From positions 1-64,000 of the forward strand of contig NZ_JAAGXA010000005.1 in the NCBI RefSeq assembly GCF_010686755.1: DNA of 64,000 nt. The letters run 5' to 3'. This DNA is from Nocardioides zeae. GTDB taxonomy: Bacteria > Actinomycetota > Actinomycetes > Propionibacteriales > Nocardioidaceae. The notes below the pieces were generated by a model. That model was not told the DNA's origin. It did not search any database and saw only the letters and a program-made list of their open reading frames with translations. Position numbers and translations under genes: made by a program. Positions 7,425 through 15,616 of this stretch are shown here, piece after piece; position 1 is the stretch's first letter, and every line of letters begins with the position of its first letter.

Positions 7425-9203
7425 ATGCCCCACGTCGTGACCCGTTCCTGCTGCGGCGACGCCTCCTGCGTCTTCGCGTGCCCGGTCAACTGCATCCACC
7501 CCACCCCCGACGAGCCGGACTTCGCCACGGCCGAGATGCTCTACGTCGACCCGGTCGCCTGCGTCGACTGCGGGGCCTGCGTCTCCGCCTGCCCGGTCGG
7601 GGCGATCAAGCCCCACACGAAGCTCACCGACGCCGAGCTGCCGTTCCTCGAGATCAACCAGCTGTTCCACACGCCGCCGGCACCGCGGCCGGTCCAGGCT
7701 CCGCTGCGGAAGATCGCCCGCACGGACCCCGCACGGGGCGGCCTGCGGGTCGCGATCGTCGGCTCCGGACCGGCGGCGCTGTACGCCGCGGACGAGGTGC
7801 TCAAGCAGGAGGGCGCCCGGGTCACCGTCGTGGACCGCCTCCCGACGCCGTACGGGCTGGCGCGGGCCGGGGTCGCCCCCGACCACCCGGACACGCGCGA
7901 GGTGATCGGGCTCTTCCGGGAGATCGAGCGCCAGGAGGGCTTCGCCTACGTGCTCGGCGCCGAGGTGGGCACCGACCTGACCCACGAGGACCTCGCGGCC
8001 CACCACCACGCGGTGCTCTACGCCACGGGCGCGTCCCTCGACCGACGCCTCGGGATCCCGGGGGAGGACCTCGCCGGGAGCGGCACGGCGACCTCGTTCG
8101 TGGCCTGGTACAACGGGCACCCCGACCACACCACGCTCGACGTGCCGCTGGACGCGGAGCGCGTCGTCGTCGTGGGCAACGGCAACGTGGCGCTCGACGT
8201 GGCGCGCATCCTCGCCACCGACCCGGAGCGCCTGGCCGGCACCGACATCGCCGACCACGCCCTCGCCGCGCTGCGGACGAGCGCCGTGCGGGAGGTCGTG
8301 CTGGTGGCGCGGCGCGGGGCCGCGCAGGCGGCGTGCACGCTGCCCGAGCTGACCGGTCTCGCCATGCGCGACGACATCGACCTGGTGGTCGAGGGCGGTC
8401 TGCGGCTCGACGAGGAGACGGAGCGTCGCCGGGCCGACGGCACGCTGGACCGCCTGCTCGAGCAGAAGCTGCGAGTGCTCGAGAAGCTCCCCGCGCCGCG
8501 CGGCGGCGGCCGGCGTCGGGTCGTGCTGCGGTTCGGCGCGTCGCCCGCCCGCGTGCTCGGCGAGGGCGTCGTGGAGGGGCTCGAGCTCGTCGAGAACGAC
8601 CTCGTCGTCGACGCCGACGGCACGGTGCGCGCTGTCGCCACCGACCGCACGACGGTGCTCGACGCCGGTCTCGTGCTCCGCTCGGTCGGCTACCGCGGCC
8701 GGCCCGTCGCCGGAGTCCCCTTCGACGAGGTGTCGGCGACGATCCCCAACGTCGCCGGCCGCGTCGTGGACGCCGCGGGTGCCCCGGTCCCGGCGACGTA
8801 CGTCGCGGGGTGGATCAAGCGCGGCCCGTCCGGTTTCATCGGCACCAACAAGAGCGACGCCGAGGAGACGGTCGCCCACCTCGTCGACGACTTCAACACG
8901 GGGCTGCTGCCCGCGCCGGCCGGGGCGCCGACCTCGTTCGCGGCGCTCGTGCGCCGGCGGGTACCGGGCGCGCTCGACCTCGCGGGCTGGCGCGCCGTCG
9001 ACTCCTACGAGCGGGCGTGGGGGGCCGAGCACGGCCGTCCGCGGCGTCGCCTGGTCGACCGCGACGCCATCGCGGAGGTGGTGCGCGTGGCGGCCGAGCG
9101 GCAGGAGCGCGAGGGGCTCGCGCGGGTGCGGCATGCGCGCACCGTGCCGTGGCGTCGGTCCGAGGGACGGGCGCCGACCGGCTCCGTCCCGCCCCGGCCC
9201 TAG
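7425..9203 (+). CDS. fprB: Ferredoxin / ferredoxin-NADP reductase fusion (FprB type)
   Basis: 592 aa. Residues 1-75 form a bacterial-type ferredoxin with a first cluster [17 protein letters not shown] and a second [16 protein letters not shown]. From about residue 105 an adrenodoxin-reductase-like flavoprotein begins, with the FAD motif [17 protein letters not shown], the NADPH motif [17 protein letters not shown], and [18 protein letters not shown]. The C-terminal about 90 residues extend past the FprA length. It moves electrons from NADPH to its own ferredoxin domain and probably on to the adjacent diiron oxygenase. The close match to mycobacterial FprB supports the name. Confidence 0.92.
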   Translation: MPHVVTRSCCGDASCVFACPVNCIHPTPDEPDFATAEMLYVDPVACVDCGACVSACPVGAIKPHTKLTDAELPFLEINQLFHTPPAPRPVQAPLRKIARTDPARGGLRVAIVGSGPAALYAADEVLKQEGARVTVVDRLPTPYGLARAGVAPDHPDTREVIGLFREIERQEGFAYVLGAEVGTDLTHEDLAAHHHAVLYATGASLDRRLGIPGEDLAGSGTATSFVAWYNGHPDHTTLDVPLDAERVVVVGNGNVALDVARILATDPERLAGTDIADHALAALRTSAVREVVLVARRGAAQAACTLPELTGLAMRDDIDLVVEGGLRLDEETERRRADGTLDRLLEQKLRVLEKLPAPRGGGRRRVVLRFGASPARVLGEGVVEGLELVENDLVVDADGTVRAVATDRTTVLDAGLVLRSVGYRGRPVAGVPFDEVSATIPNVAGRVVDAAGAPVPATYVAGWIKRGPSGFIGTNKSDAEETVAHLVDDFNTGLLPAPAGAPTSFAALVRRRVPGALDLAGWRAVDSYERAWGAEHGRPRRRLVDRDAIAEVVRVAAERQEREGLARVRHARTVPWRRSEGRAPTGSVPPRP

Positions 9204-9206
9204 GGT
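9201..9206 (+). promoter_or_regulatory. -10 hexamer TAGGGT, leaderless start of pdxS
   Basis: TAGGGT ends 7 nt before the pdxS ATG (9214), right at the end of the fprB frame. Transcription would start at or next to the initiation codon. Confidence 0.6.
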
Positions 9207-9213
9207 GCCGCCC

Positions 9214-10137
9214 ATGACGAGCACGGAGAACAGCACCACCCCCGCGAGCGGGTCCTCGGCCACCGGCACCTCCCGGGTGAAGCGCGGGATGGCGGAGATG
9301 CTCAAGGGCGGCGTGATCATGGACGTGGTCACGCCCGAGCAGGCGAGGATCGCCGAGGACGCCGGCGCGGTCGCGGTGATGGCCCTGGAGCGCGTGCCCG
9401 CCGACATCCGCGCCCAGGGCGGGGTCTCGCGGATGAGCGACCCGGACATGGTCGAGGGGATCATCGCCGCGGTCTCGATCCCGGTGATGGCCAAGGCCCG
9501 GATCGGCCACTTCGCCGAGGCGCAGGTGCTGCAGTCCCTGGGGGTCGACTACATCGACGAGTCGGAGGTGCTGACGCCCGCCGACTACGCGAACCACATC
9601 GACAAGTGGCAGTTCACGGTGCCGTTCGTCTGCGGGGCGACGAACCTGGGCGAGGCGCTGCGGCGCATCACCGAGGGCGCGGCGATGATCCGCTCCAAGG
9701 GCGAGGCCGGCACGGGCGACGTGTCGAACGCCGTGATGCACATGCGCACGATCGGCGGGGAGATCCGTCGGCTGGGTGCGCTGAGCCCGGACGAGCTGTA
9801 CGTCGCGGCGAAGGAGCTCCAGGCGCCGTACGAGCTCGTGGCGGAGGTCGCGGCGAGCGGCACGCTGCCGGTGGTGCTGTTCACCGCCGGCGGGATCGCG
9901 ACCCCGGCCGACGCGGCGATGATGATGCAGCTCGGCGCCGAGGGCGTGTTCGTCGGCTCGGGCATCTTCAAGTCGGGCAACCCGGCGCAGCGCGCCGAGG
10001 CGATCGTCAAGGCGACGACCTTCTTCGACGACCCCGACGTGGTCGCGAAGGTGTCGCGCGGTCTGGGTGAGGCGATGGTCGGGATCAACGTCGACGAGAT
10101 CCCCCAGCCCCACCGCCTCGCCGAGCGCGGTTGGTGA
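9214..10137 (+). CDS. pdxS: Pyridoxal 5'-phosphate synthase subunit PdxS
   Basis: 307 aa. Synthase subunit of the DXP-independent vitamin B6 pathway; condenses ribose-5-phosphate, glyceraldehyde-3-phosphate and ammonia supplied by PdxT. Highly conserved sequence: [30 protein letters not shown] (active-site Lys), [23 protein letters not shown] (second Lys) and [12 protein letters not shown] (phosphate site). A low-complexity Ser/Thr-rich tail of about 20 residues precedes the conserved start. Unusually, pdxT does not follow directly; a membrane phosphoesterase lies between. Confidence 0.98.
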   Translation: MTSTENSTTPASGSSATGTSRVKRGMAEMLKGGVIMDVVTPEQARIAEDAGAVAVMALERVPADIRAQGGVSRMSDPDMVEGIIAAVSIPVMAKARIGHFAEAQVLQSLGVDYIDESEVLTPADYANHIDKWQFTVPFVCGATNLGEALRRITEGAAMIRSKGEAGTGDVSNAVMHMRTIGGEIRRLGALSPDELYVAAKELQAPYELVAEVAASGTLPVVLFTAGGIATPADAAMMMQLGAEGVFVGSGIFKSGNPAQRAEAIVKATTFFDDPDVVAKVSRGLGEAMVGINVDEIPQPHRLAERGW

Positions 10138-10156
10138 CGTCCGCGAGGATCTCCGG

Positions 10157-11302
10157 GTGATCTGGCTCGGCCTCCTCGTCTTCCTCGCCCTCCTCGTCGG
10201 CTGGGTCGTCTGGCTCGTCCGACGCCTCGCGGTCGCTCCGCGCTGGGGGGAGGTGCTGCCCGCGTCCGCCGCACGGTGGGTGCGGCGCGGGGCTGCTGCG
10301 TTCGTGGTGCTGGGCACGGTGCTCCTCGTCGTCGCCGAGGTGCTGCAGCGCCTGGTCGACCCGGCGCCGTGGCGTCCGTTGCTCTGGCTGGGCCTGACCT
10401 GGGTGTCGGTGGTCTGGTACCTGACCCTCGGGCTCGTGCTCGTGGCCCTCGTCTGCGGCGTGCTGCGCCTGGTCCGCCGGCCGACGTGGCGCGACGCGGT
10501 CGCGCGGGTGGGAGCCGTCGGAGCCCTCGTCGCGGCGCTCGGCGTGACCGGCTACGGCCTGGGGGAGGCCGCCGACGTGCGCACGAGCGAGGTCGAGGTG
10601 ACGGTCGACGACCTCGACCCCGGTCTCGACGGCCTGCGGGTCGCGCTGGTCACCGACCTGCACGTCGGCCCCGTGCGCGACGCCGACTTCGTCGCGTCCG
10701 TGGTCGACGGCGTCCAGGCGGCCGACCCCGACCTGGTCGTCCTCGGCGGCGACTACAGCGACGGCCCCGAGCGCCACGTCGGCGCCTACCTCGATCCCCT
10801 CGGGGAGCTGGACGCGCCGTACGGGGTCGTGGCGGTGACGGGCAACCACGAGTTCATCAACGGCGACGCCGACGAGGTGATGGCGCGTCTCGACGGCCTC
10901 GGCATCACGGCCCTCCGCAACGAGAACGTCGTCGTCGAGCGGGACGGCGCCCGGCTCGTCGTGGCCGGGGTGCACGACGCCGTCGGCGAGGGCGAGGACG
11001 CGCCGGACCCCGACGCGGCGCTGGCGGGCACGAGCCCCGACGACGCGATCCTGTACGTCGCGCACGAGCCCGCGCAGGTCGAGGTGGGCCGCGGGATCGA
11101 CGTCCAGATGTCGGGCCACACGCACGGCGGCCAGCTGTGGCCGTTCGGCTACCTGGTGCGGCTCGACCAGCCCACCCTGGCCGGCGTCGACGAGGTGGAG
11201 GGCGTGCAGGTCGTGACGAGTCGCGGGGCCGGGGCCTGGGGGCCGCCCGTGCGCGTGGCGGCTCCGCCCGAGGTCGTGGTGGTCACGCTCCGGGCGGGCT
11301 GA
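10157..11302 (+). CDS. Membrane-anchored metallophosphoesterase
   Basis: 381 aa from GTG 10157 (19 nt after pdxS). The N-terminal 135 residues contain about four hydrophobic helices; the rest is a calcineurin-like phosphoesterase domain with all metal motifs: VTDLHVGP (about 174), LGGDYSDG, TGNHEF and SGHTHGGQLWPF. This matches the YkuE/YaeI-like group, which can act on UDP-linked lipids or phosphodiesters, but the substrate is unknown. It lies inside the PLP synthase operon. A pyridoxine link would be guesswork. Confidence 0.87.
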   Translation: MIWLGLLVFLALLVGWVVWLVRRLAVAPRWGEVLPASAARWVRRGAAAFVVLGTVLLVVAEVLQRLVDPAPWRPLLWLGLTWVSVVWYLTLGLVLVALVCGVLRLVRRPTWRDAVARVGAVGALVAALGVTGYGLGEAADVRTSEVEVTVDDLDPGLDGLRVALVTDLHVGPVRDADFVASVVDGVQAADPDLVVLGGDYSDGPERHVGAYLDPLGELDAPYGVVAVTGNHEFINGDADEVMARLDGLGITALRNENVVVERDGARLVVAGVHDAVGEGEDAPDPDAALAGTSPDDAILYVAHEPAQVEVGRGIDVQMSGHTHGGQLWPFGYLVRLDQPTLAGVDEVEGVQVVTSRGAGAWGPPVRVAAPPEVVVVTLRAG

Positions 11303-11347
11303 GCGTCTCACCTGGAGAGCAGACGTGCCGGCGTCCGGACCAGCCGC

Positions 11348-11353
11348 TACCGT
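11348..11353 (+). promoter_or_regulatory. -10 hexamer TACCGT, leaderless start of pdxT
   Basis: TACCGT ends 8 nt before the pdxT GTG (11362). No Shine-Dalgarno sequence is evident, so pdxT probably has its own leaderless transcript. Confidence 0.55.
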
Positions 11354-11361
11354 CGGCCCTC

Positions 11362-12021
11362 GTGTCCCGCCCCACCGCGCCGTACGTCGGTGTCCTCGCC
11401 CTCCAGGGGGACGTGCGGGAGCACGTCGCCGCCCTCACGGCGCTCGGTGCCGCCGCGGGTCCGGTGCGCCGGCCCGCGGAGCTCGACCGCTGCGACGGCC
11501 TCGTGCTGCCCGGCGGGGAGTCGACGACCATCGGCCGCCTGGCGCGGCACTTCGACCTGCTCGCTCCGCTGCGCGCGTACGTCGCGGCCGACCGCCCGGT
11601 GCTCGGCACGTGCGCCGGGATGGTGCTGCTGGCCGACCGGGTGCTCGACGGCACCCCGGCCCAGCAGGACGGCAGCGAGACGGTGGGCGGCCTCGACGTG
11701 ACGGTCCGCCGCAACGCGTTCGGACGGCAGGTCGACTCGTTCGAGACGCCGATCCGGCTCCGCGGCGCGGAGGTGCCGGTGCCGGGCGTCTTCATCCGGG
11801 CGCCCTGGGTGGAGTCCGTCGGGCCGGGGGTCGAGGTGCTCGGGCGGGTCGAGGGGTCCCCGGCGCAGGGCGACGCCGCAGGTAGGATCGTCGCGGTCCG
11901 GCAGGGCGCCGTGCTCGCGACGTCGTTCCACCCCGAGATCGGGGCGGGCGGCGGGTCGGTGGTGCACCGCCTGCTCCTGGACGTGATCGACGAGGCGGCG
12001 AGCGCCGCTCGAGGCAGCTGA
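11362..12021 (+). CDS. pdxT: Pyridoxal 5'-phosphate synthase glutaminase subunit PdxT
   Basis: 219 aa. Class I glutamine amidotransferase that hydrolyses glutamine and feeds ammonia to PdxS. The motifs are VGVLALQGDVREH at the start, LPGGESTTIGRLA, the nucleophile Cys in GTCAGMVLLA, IRAPWVE, and the His/Glu pair in TSFHPEI. Length is close to the family's usual 190-200 aa with a short N-terminal extension. It is separated from pdxS by the phosphoesterase gene, unlike the common adjacent arrangement. Confidence 0.97.
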   Translation: MSRPTAPYVGVLALQGDVREHVAALTALGAAAGPVRRPAELDRCDGLVLPGGESTTIGRLARHFDLLAPLRAYVAADRPVLGTCAGMVLLADRVLDGTPAQQDGSETVGGLDVTVRRNAFGRQVDSFETPIRLRGAEVPVPGVFIRAPWVESVGPGVEVLGRVEGSPAQGDAAGRIVAVRQGAVLATSFHPEIGAGGGSVVHRLLLDVIDEAASAARGS

Positions 12022-12037
12022 GAAGAAGAGGTAGCGC

Positions 12038-12805
12038 ATGTCCGGCCACTCCAAGTGGGCGACCACGAAGCACAAGAAGGCCGCGATCGACGCCAAGCGC
12101 GGCAAGCTGTTCGCCAAGCTCATCAAGAACATCGAGATCGCGGCCAAGATGGGCGGCCCCGACCTCGGCGGCAACCCGACGCTCTACGACGCCGTGCAGA
12201 AGGCGAAGAAGCAGTCGGTCCCCAACAAGAACATCGACGCCGCGGTCAAGCGCGGTGGCGGTCTCGACGGCGGCGGCGTCGACTACGAGACGATCATGTA
12301 CGAGGTGTACGGCCCGCAGGGCGTGGCGCTGCTCGTCGAGTGCCTCACCGACAACCGCAACCGCGCCGCGATGGAGGTCCGCACGGCGGTCACGCGCAAC
12401 GGCGGCACCATGGCCGACCCCGGCTCGGTGTCGCGGCTCTTCCAGCGCCGCGGCGTCGTCGTGGTCGCCAAGGAGCAGGACGGCAAGGTGGTCTCGGAGG
12501 ACGAGGTCATCGAGGTGACCCTCGACGCCGGTGCCGACGAGGTCGCCGACCACGGCGACACCATCGAGGTGCAGTCGGAGCCCGGCGACGTGGTCGCGGT
12601 GCGCACCGCGCTGCAGGAGGCGGGCATCGACTACGACTCCGCCGAGGTGCAGTTCGTCGCGACGATGGACATCCCGGTCACGGAGCCGGAGGCCGCCGGC
12701 AAGGTCTTCCGCCTCGTCGACGTCGTCGACGACCTCGACGACGTGCAGAACGTCTTCACCAACGCCGACATCCCCGACGAGGTCATGGAGCAGGTCGACG
12801 CCTGA
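12038..12805 (+). CDS. yebC: YebC/TACO1-family translation or transcription factor
   Basis: 255 aa. Starts with the hallmark [19 protein letters not shown] and keeps the IEIAAKMGG and [13 protein letters not shown] motifs. Family members are cytoplasmic; recent work on relatives shows help with translation of proline-rich stretches, while older work describes DNA-binding regulators. ATG 12038 has GAAGAAGAGG upstream. It sits between pdxT and ruvC, as in many actinobacteria. Confidence 0.97.
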   Translation: MSGHSKWATTKHKKAAIDAKRGKLFAKLIKNIEIAAKMGGPDLGGNPTLYDAVQKAKKQSVPNKNIDAAVKRGGGLDGGGVDYETIMYEVYGPQGVALLVECLTDNRNRAAMEVRTAVTRNGGTMADPGSVSRLFQRRGVVVVAKEQDGKVVSEDEVIEVTLDAGADEVADHGDTIEVQSEPGDVVAVRTALQEAGIDYDSAEVQFVATMDIPVTEPEAAGKVFRLVDVVDDLDDVQNVFTNADIPDEVMEQVDA

Positions 12806-12871
12806 CCCGTCGGAGCCCGCTCCCCGGTGCCCGCCCGGCGCGTCGCCGACGACGGCGGGGCCCGGGGCGGA

Positions 12872-12877
12872 TAGCGT
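12872..12877 (+). promoter_or_regulatory. Candidate -10 (TAGCGT) for the ruvCAB operon
   Basis: TAGCGT lies 40 nt before the ruvC ATG. Unlike many neighbours, ruvC has a real Shine-Dalgarno (GAGGGAGAG, 12906-12914), so a short leader makes sense. No clear LexA-type box was recognised by eye. Confidence 0.35.
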
Positions 12878-12917
12878 GCACCGCTAGAACAGGCGTTCGA
12901 CGTCGAGGGAGAGTGGC

Positions 12918-13508
12918 ATGCGCGTGCTGGGGATCGACCCCGGTCTGACCCGGTGCGGCGTGGGTGTCGTGGAGGGACAGCTCGGGCGTCCGCTGACCCT
13001 CGTCGACGTCAACGTGGTCCGCACGTCGGCGAGCGTCCCCGTGCCGGAGCGTCTCGTCACGATCGAGCGGGCCGTCGACGCGTGGATCGAGGAGCACCGG
13101 CCCGACGTGGTCGCCATCGAGCGCGTGTTCGCCCGTTCCGACGTGAGCACCGTGATGGGCACGGCGCAGGCGAGCGGCATCGCGATGGTGGTCGCCGCGC
13201 GCCGCGGCATCACCGTCGCCCTCCACACGCCGAGCGAGGTGAAGGCGGCCGTCTCCGGCAGCGGCCGCGCCGACAAGGCCCAGGTGGGTGCGATGGTCAC
13301 CCGGATCCTGCGGCTCGACGCGATGCCCAAGCCGGCCGACGCGGCCGACGCCCTGGCGCTCGCCATCACGCACATCTGGCGCGGTGGGGCGCAGCAGCGG
13401 CTCGACGCCGCGACCGCCGCGGGCTTCGGGAGCACCGCACCCAACAGGTACGCCGCGGCCGTCGCCGCGCACGGGAGGCAGGGCATGAGCGGGAGGAAGC
13501 AGCGATGA
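12918..13508 (+). CDS. ruvC: Holliday junction resolvase RuvC
   Basis: 196 aa. Cuts Holliday junctions resolved with RuvAB during recombinational repair. The RNase H-like acidic residues are visible: [10 protein letters not shown] (Asp7), [11 protein letters not shown] (Glu), and the C-terminal [12 protein letters not shown]. The [12 protein letters not shown]-contact segment is also present. The stop overlaps the ruvA start (ATGA), so ruvC, ruvA and ruvB form one operon. Confidence 0.98.
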   Translation: MRVLGIDPGLTRCGVGVVEGQLGRPLTLVDVNVVRTSASVPVPERLVTIERAVDAWIEEHRPDVVAIERVFARSDVSTVMGTAQASGIAMVVAARRGITVALHTPSEVKAAVSGSGRADKAQVGAMVTRILRLDAMPKPADAADALALAITHIWRGGAQQRLDAATAAGFGSTAPNRYAAAVAAHGRQGMSGRKQR

Positions 13509-14107
13509 TCGCGTTCGTGCGCGGCGAGGTCGCCGCGGTGGGTCTGACGACGGCGGTCGTGGCCGTCGGCGGGATCGGGCTGGAGCTGCAGTGCACGCCC
13601 GGCACGCTCGCCACGCTGCGGCGGGGCGAGCAGGTCACCCTGCCCTCCAGCCTCGTCGTGCGCGAGGACTCGCTGACGCTGTTCGGCTTCCTCGACGAGG
13701 ACGAGAAGCAGGTCTTCCAGCTCGTGCAGACCGCGTCGGGCGTGGGGCCCAAGGTCGCGCAGGCGATGGTCGCCGTGCTGCGGCCCGACGAGCTGCGGCG
13801 CGCGGTGCGCGACGAGGACGTCAAGACGCTCACCCGCGTGCCCGGCATCGGCCCGAAGGGCGCCCAGCGCATCATCCTCGAGCTGAAGGACAAGGTGGGC
13901 GTGCCCGGCACCTCTGCCGCCCTGCCCGACGGCACCACGGCGCCGGCTGCGGGCTGGCGCGAGCAGGTCCACGGCGGTCTCGTCGGTCTCGGCTGGACCG
14001 CCAAGGAGGCGGACAAGGCCGTCGAGGGCGTCGCCCCGCAGGCCGGCGACACCCCCGACGTCGGCGCCCTGCTCCGCGCCGCCCTGCAGTCGCTGAGCCG
14101 GGCGTGA
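13505..14107 (+). CDS. ruvA: Holliday junction branch migration subunit RuvA
   Basis: 200 aa. Binds four-way junctions and loads RuvB. The N-terminal OB fold begins [12 protein letters not shown]; two helix-hairpin-helix motifs follow ([10 protein letters not shown] and [18 protein letters not shown]). The C-terminal domain that contacts RuvB ([10 protein letters not shown]) is present after an Ala/Pro-rich linker. Usual family length. Confidence 0.98.
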   Translation: MIAFVRGEVAAVGLTTAVVAVGGIGLELQCTPGTLATLRRGEQVTLPSSLVVREDSLTLFGFLDEDEKQVFQLVQTASGVGPKVAQAMVAVLRPDELRRAVRDEDVKTLTRVPGIGPKGAQRIILELKDKVGVPGTSAALPDGTTAPAAGWREQVHGGLVGLGWTAKEADKAVEGVAPQAGDTPDVGALLRAALQSLSRA

Positions 14108-14117
14108 GCGGTCCCCG

Positions 14118-15197
14118 ATGACCTACGACGACGAGCTCGCCGCCGCCGAGGACCTGCACCTGCGGTCGCTGGTCGCCGCGGAGGCGGACGGCGACGAGCG
14201 GGCGGTCGAGGCCGCCCTGCGGCCGCGGACCCTCGACGAGGTGGTCGGGCAGGTGCGGGTGCGCGAGCAGCTCGGTCTCGTGCTCGAGGCGGCCCGCCGC
14301 CGGGGCCGCACCCCCGACCACGTGCTGCTGTCGGGACCGCCGGGCCTCGGCAAGACGACGCTCGCCATGATCATCGCGGCGGAGATGTCGGCGCCGCTGC
14401 GCCTGACCAGCGGCCCCGCGATCACCCATGCCGGCGACCTGGCCGCGATCCTGTCCGGCATGAACGAGGGCGACGTCCTCTTCGTGGACGAGATCCACCG
14501 CATGTCGCGCCCGGCGGAGGAGATGCTCTACATGGCGATGGAGGACTTCCGGGTCGACGTCGTCATCGGCAAGGGACCGGGGGCCACGGCCATCCCGTTG
14601 GAGATCCCGCCCTTCACCCTGGTGGGAGCGACGACGCGGGCGGGCCTGCTCCCCGGTCCGCTGCGCGACCGGTTCGGGTTCACGGCGCACCTCGAGTTCT
14701 ACGAGCCGGACGACCTCGACCGCATCGTCCGCCGCTCGGCCGGGCTGCTGGGGTGCGAGGTGGAGCTCGACGGCACGGCGGAGATCGCCTCGCGCTCCCG
14801 CGGCACGCCGCGCATCGCCAACCGGCTGCTCCGGCGGGTGCGGGACTACGCGCAGGTCCGCGCCGACGGGGTCGTCACCCGGGCGGTGGCCCGGGCGGCG
14901 CTCGACCTCTACGAGGTCGACGCCTCCGGCCTCGACCGCCTCGACCGTGCCGTGCTCGATGCGCTCTGCCGGCGGTTCGGCGGAGGGCCGGTGGGCGTGT
15001 CGACGCTCGCCGTCGCCGTCGGCGAGGAGCGCGAGACCGTCGAGGAGGTGGCCGAACCGTTCCTGGTGCGCCAGGGACTCCTCGCGCGCACGCCGCGGGG
15101 CCGCGTCGCCACCCCGGCCGCCTGGGCCCACCTCGGCCTGCGGGCACCCGCCGGGACCTGGGCGGACGCGGCCGACGCCCCCCTGTTCGAGGGCTGA
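14118..15197 (+). CDS. ruvB: Holliday junction branch migration ATPase RuvB
   Basis: 359 aa AAA+ motor of RuvAB. Walker [12 protein letters not shown] (about residues 74-84), Walker [10 protein letters not shown], sensor [19 protein letters not shown], and the C-terminal winged helix with [17 protein letters not shown] and [15 protein letters not shown]. Starts at ATG 14118, 10 nt after ruvA. A short N-terminal extension precedes the conserved [12 protein letters not shown] segment. Confidence 0.98.
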   Translation: MTYDDELAAAEDLHLRSLVAAEADGDERAVEAALRPRTLDEVVGQVRVREQLGLVLEAARRRGRTPDHVLLSGPPGLGKTTLAMIIAAEMSAPLRLTSGPAITHAGDLAAILSGMNEGDVLFVDEIHRMSRPAEEMLYMAMEDFRVDVVIGKGPGATAIPLEIPPFTLVGATTRAGLLPGPLRDRFGFTAHLEFYEPDDLDRIVRRSAGLLGCEVELDGTAEIASRSRGTPRIANRLLRRVRDYAQVRADGVVTRAVARAALDLYEVDASGLDRLDRAVLDALCRRFGGGPVGVSTLAVAVGEERETVEEVAEPFLVRQGLLARTPRGRVATPAAWAHLGLRAPAGTWADAADAPLFEG

Positions 15198-15232
15198 GCC
15201 CGACGGGTCGGCGGCGCGGCACGGGCTCCGGA

Positions 15233-15238
15233 TAGGAT
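15233..15238 (+). promoter_or_regulatory. -10 hexamer TAGGAT upstream of yajC
   Basis: TAGGAT lies 50 nt before the yajC GTG. A short leader with GGAAGAG (15271-15277) would follow. It marks a probable separate promoter for the yajC-secDF-apt unit. Confidence 0.5.
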
Positions 15239-15288
15239 CGCCGCAGCCCCCGGGCTCCACGTCGCCGATCGGAAGAGACCCTTCTCTC

Positions 15289-15615
15289 GTGTACGAGCTG
15301 CTGTTCCTTGTCGTCATCGTCTTCTTCTTCTGGCTGGTGCTGATCCGCCCGCAGCAGCGCCGCGCGAAGGCGCAGGTCGAGCTCCAGCGGTCGCTCACCG
15401 CAGGCCAGTGCGTCATGCTGACGAGCGGTGTCTTCGGCACGCTGGTCGACGTCGAGCACGGCGACAACGTCTCGGTGGAGATCGCGCCCGGCGTGGTCAT
15501 CGAGGTCGTGCGCGGTGCGGTCGCCGTCGTGGTCCCCGAGGCCACGGACGAGCCGGCCGGCCCGACCGACGCCGACGCGGTCGTCGACCTCGACAAGCGG
15601 GCCGACGAGAGCTGA
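15289..15615 (+). CDS. yajC: Preprotein translocase accessory subunit YajC
   Basis: 108 aa starting at GTG 15289. One N-terminal transmembrane helix (LLFLVVIVFFFWLVLIRP) is followed by the family motif RPQQRRAKAQ and a small domain with LTAGQCVMLTSGVFGTLVDV. YajC normally associates with SecDF-YidC at the inner membrane. The next gene starts 1 nt after this stop and encodes the SecDF-like fusion, so the pair is a sec accessory unit. Confidence 0.93.
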   Translation: MYELLFLVVIVFFFWLVLIRPQQRRAKAQVELQRSLTAGQCVMLTSGVFGTLVDVEHGDNVSVEIAPGVVIEVVRGAVAVVVPEATDEPAGPTDADAVVDLDKRADES

Positions 15616-15616
15616 G

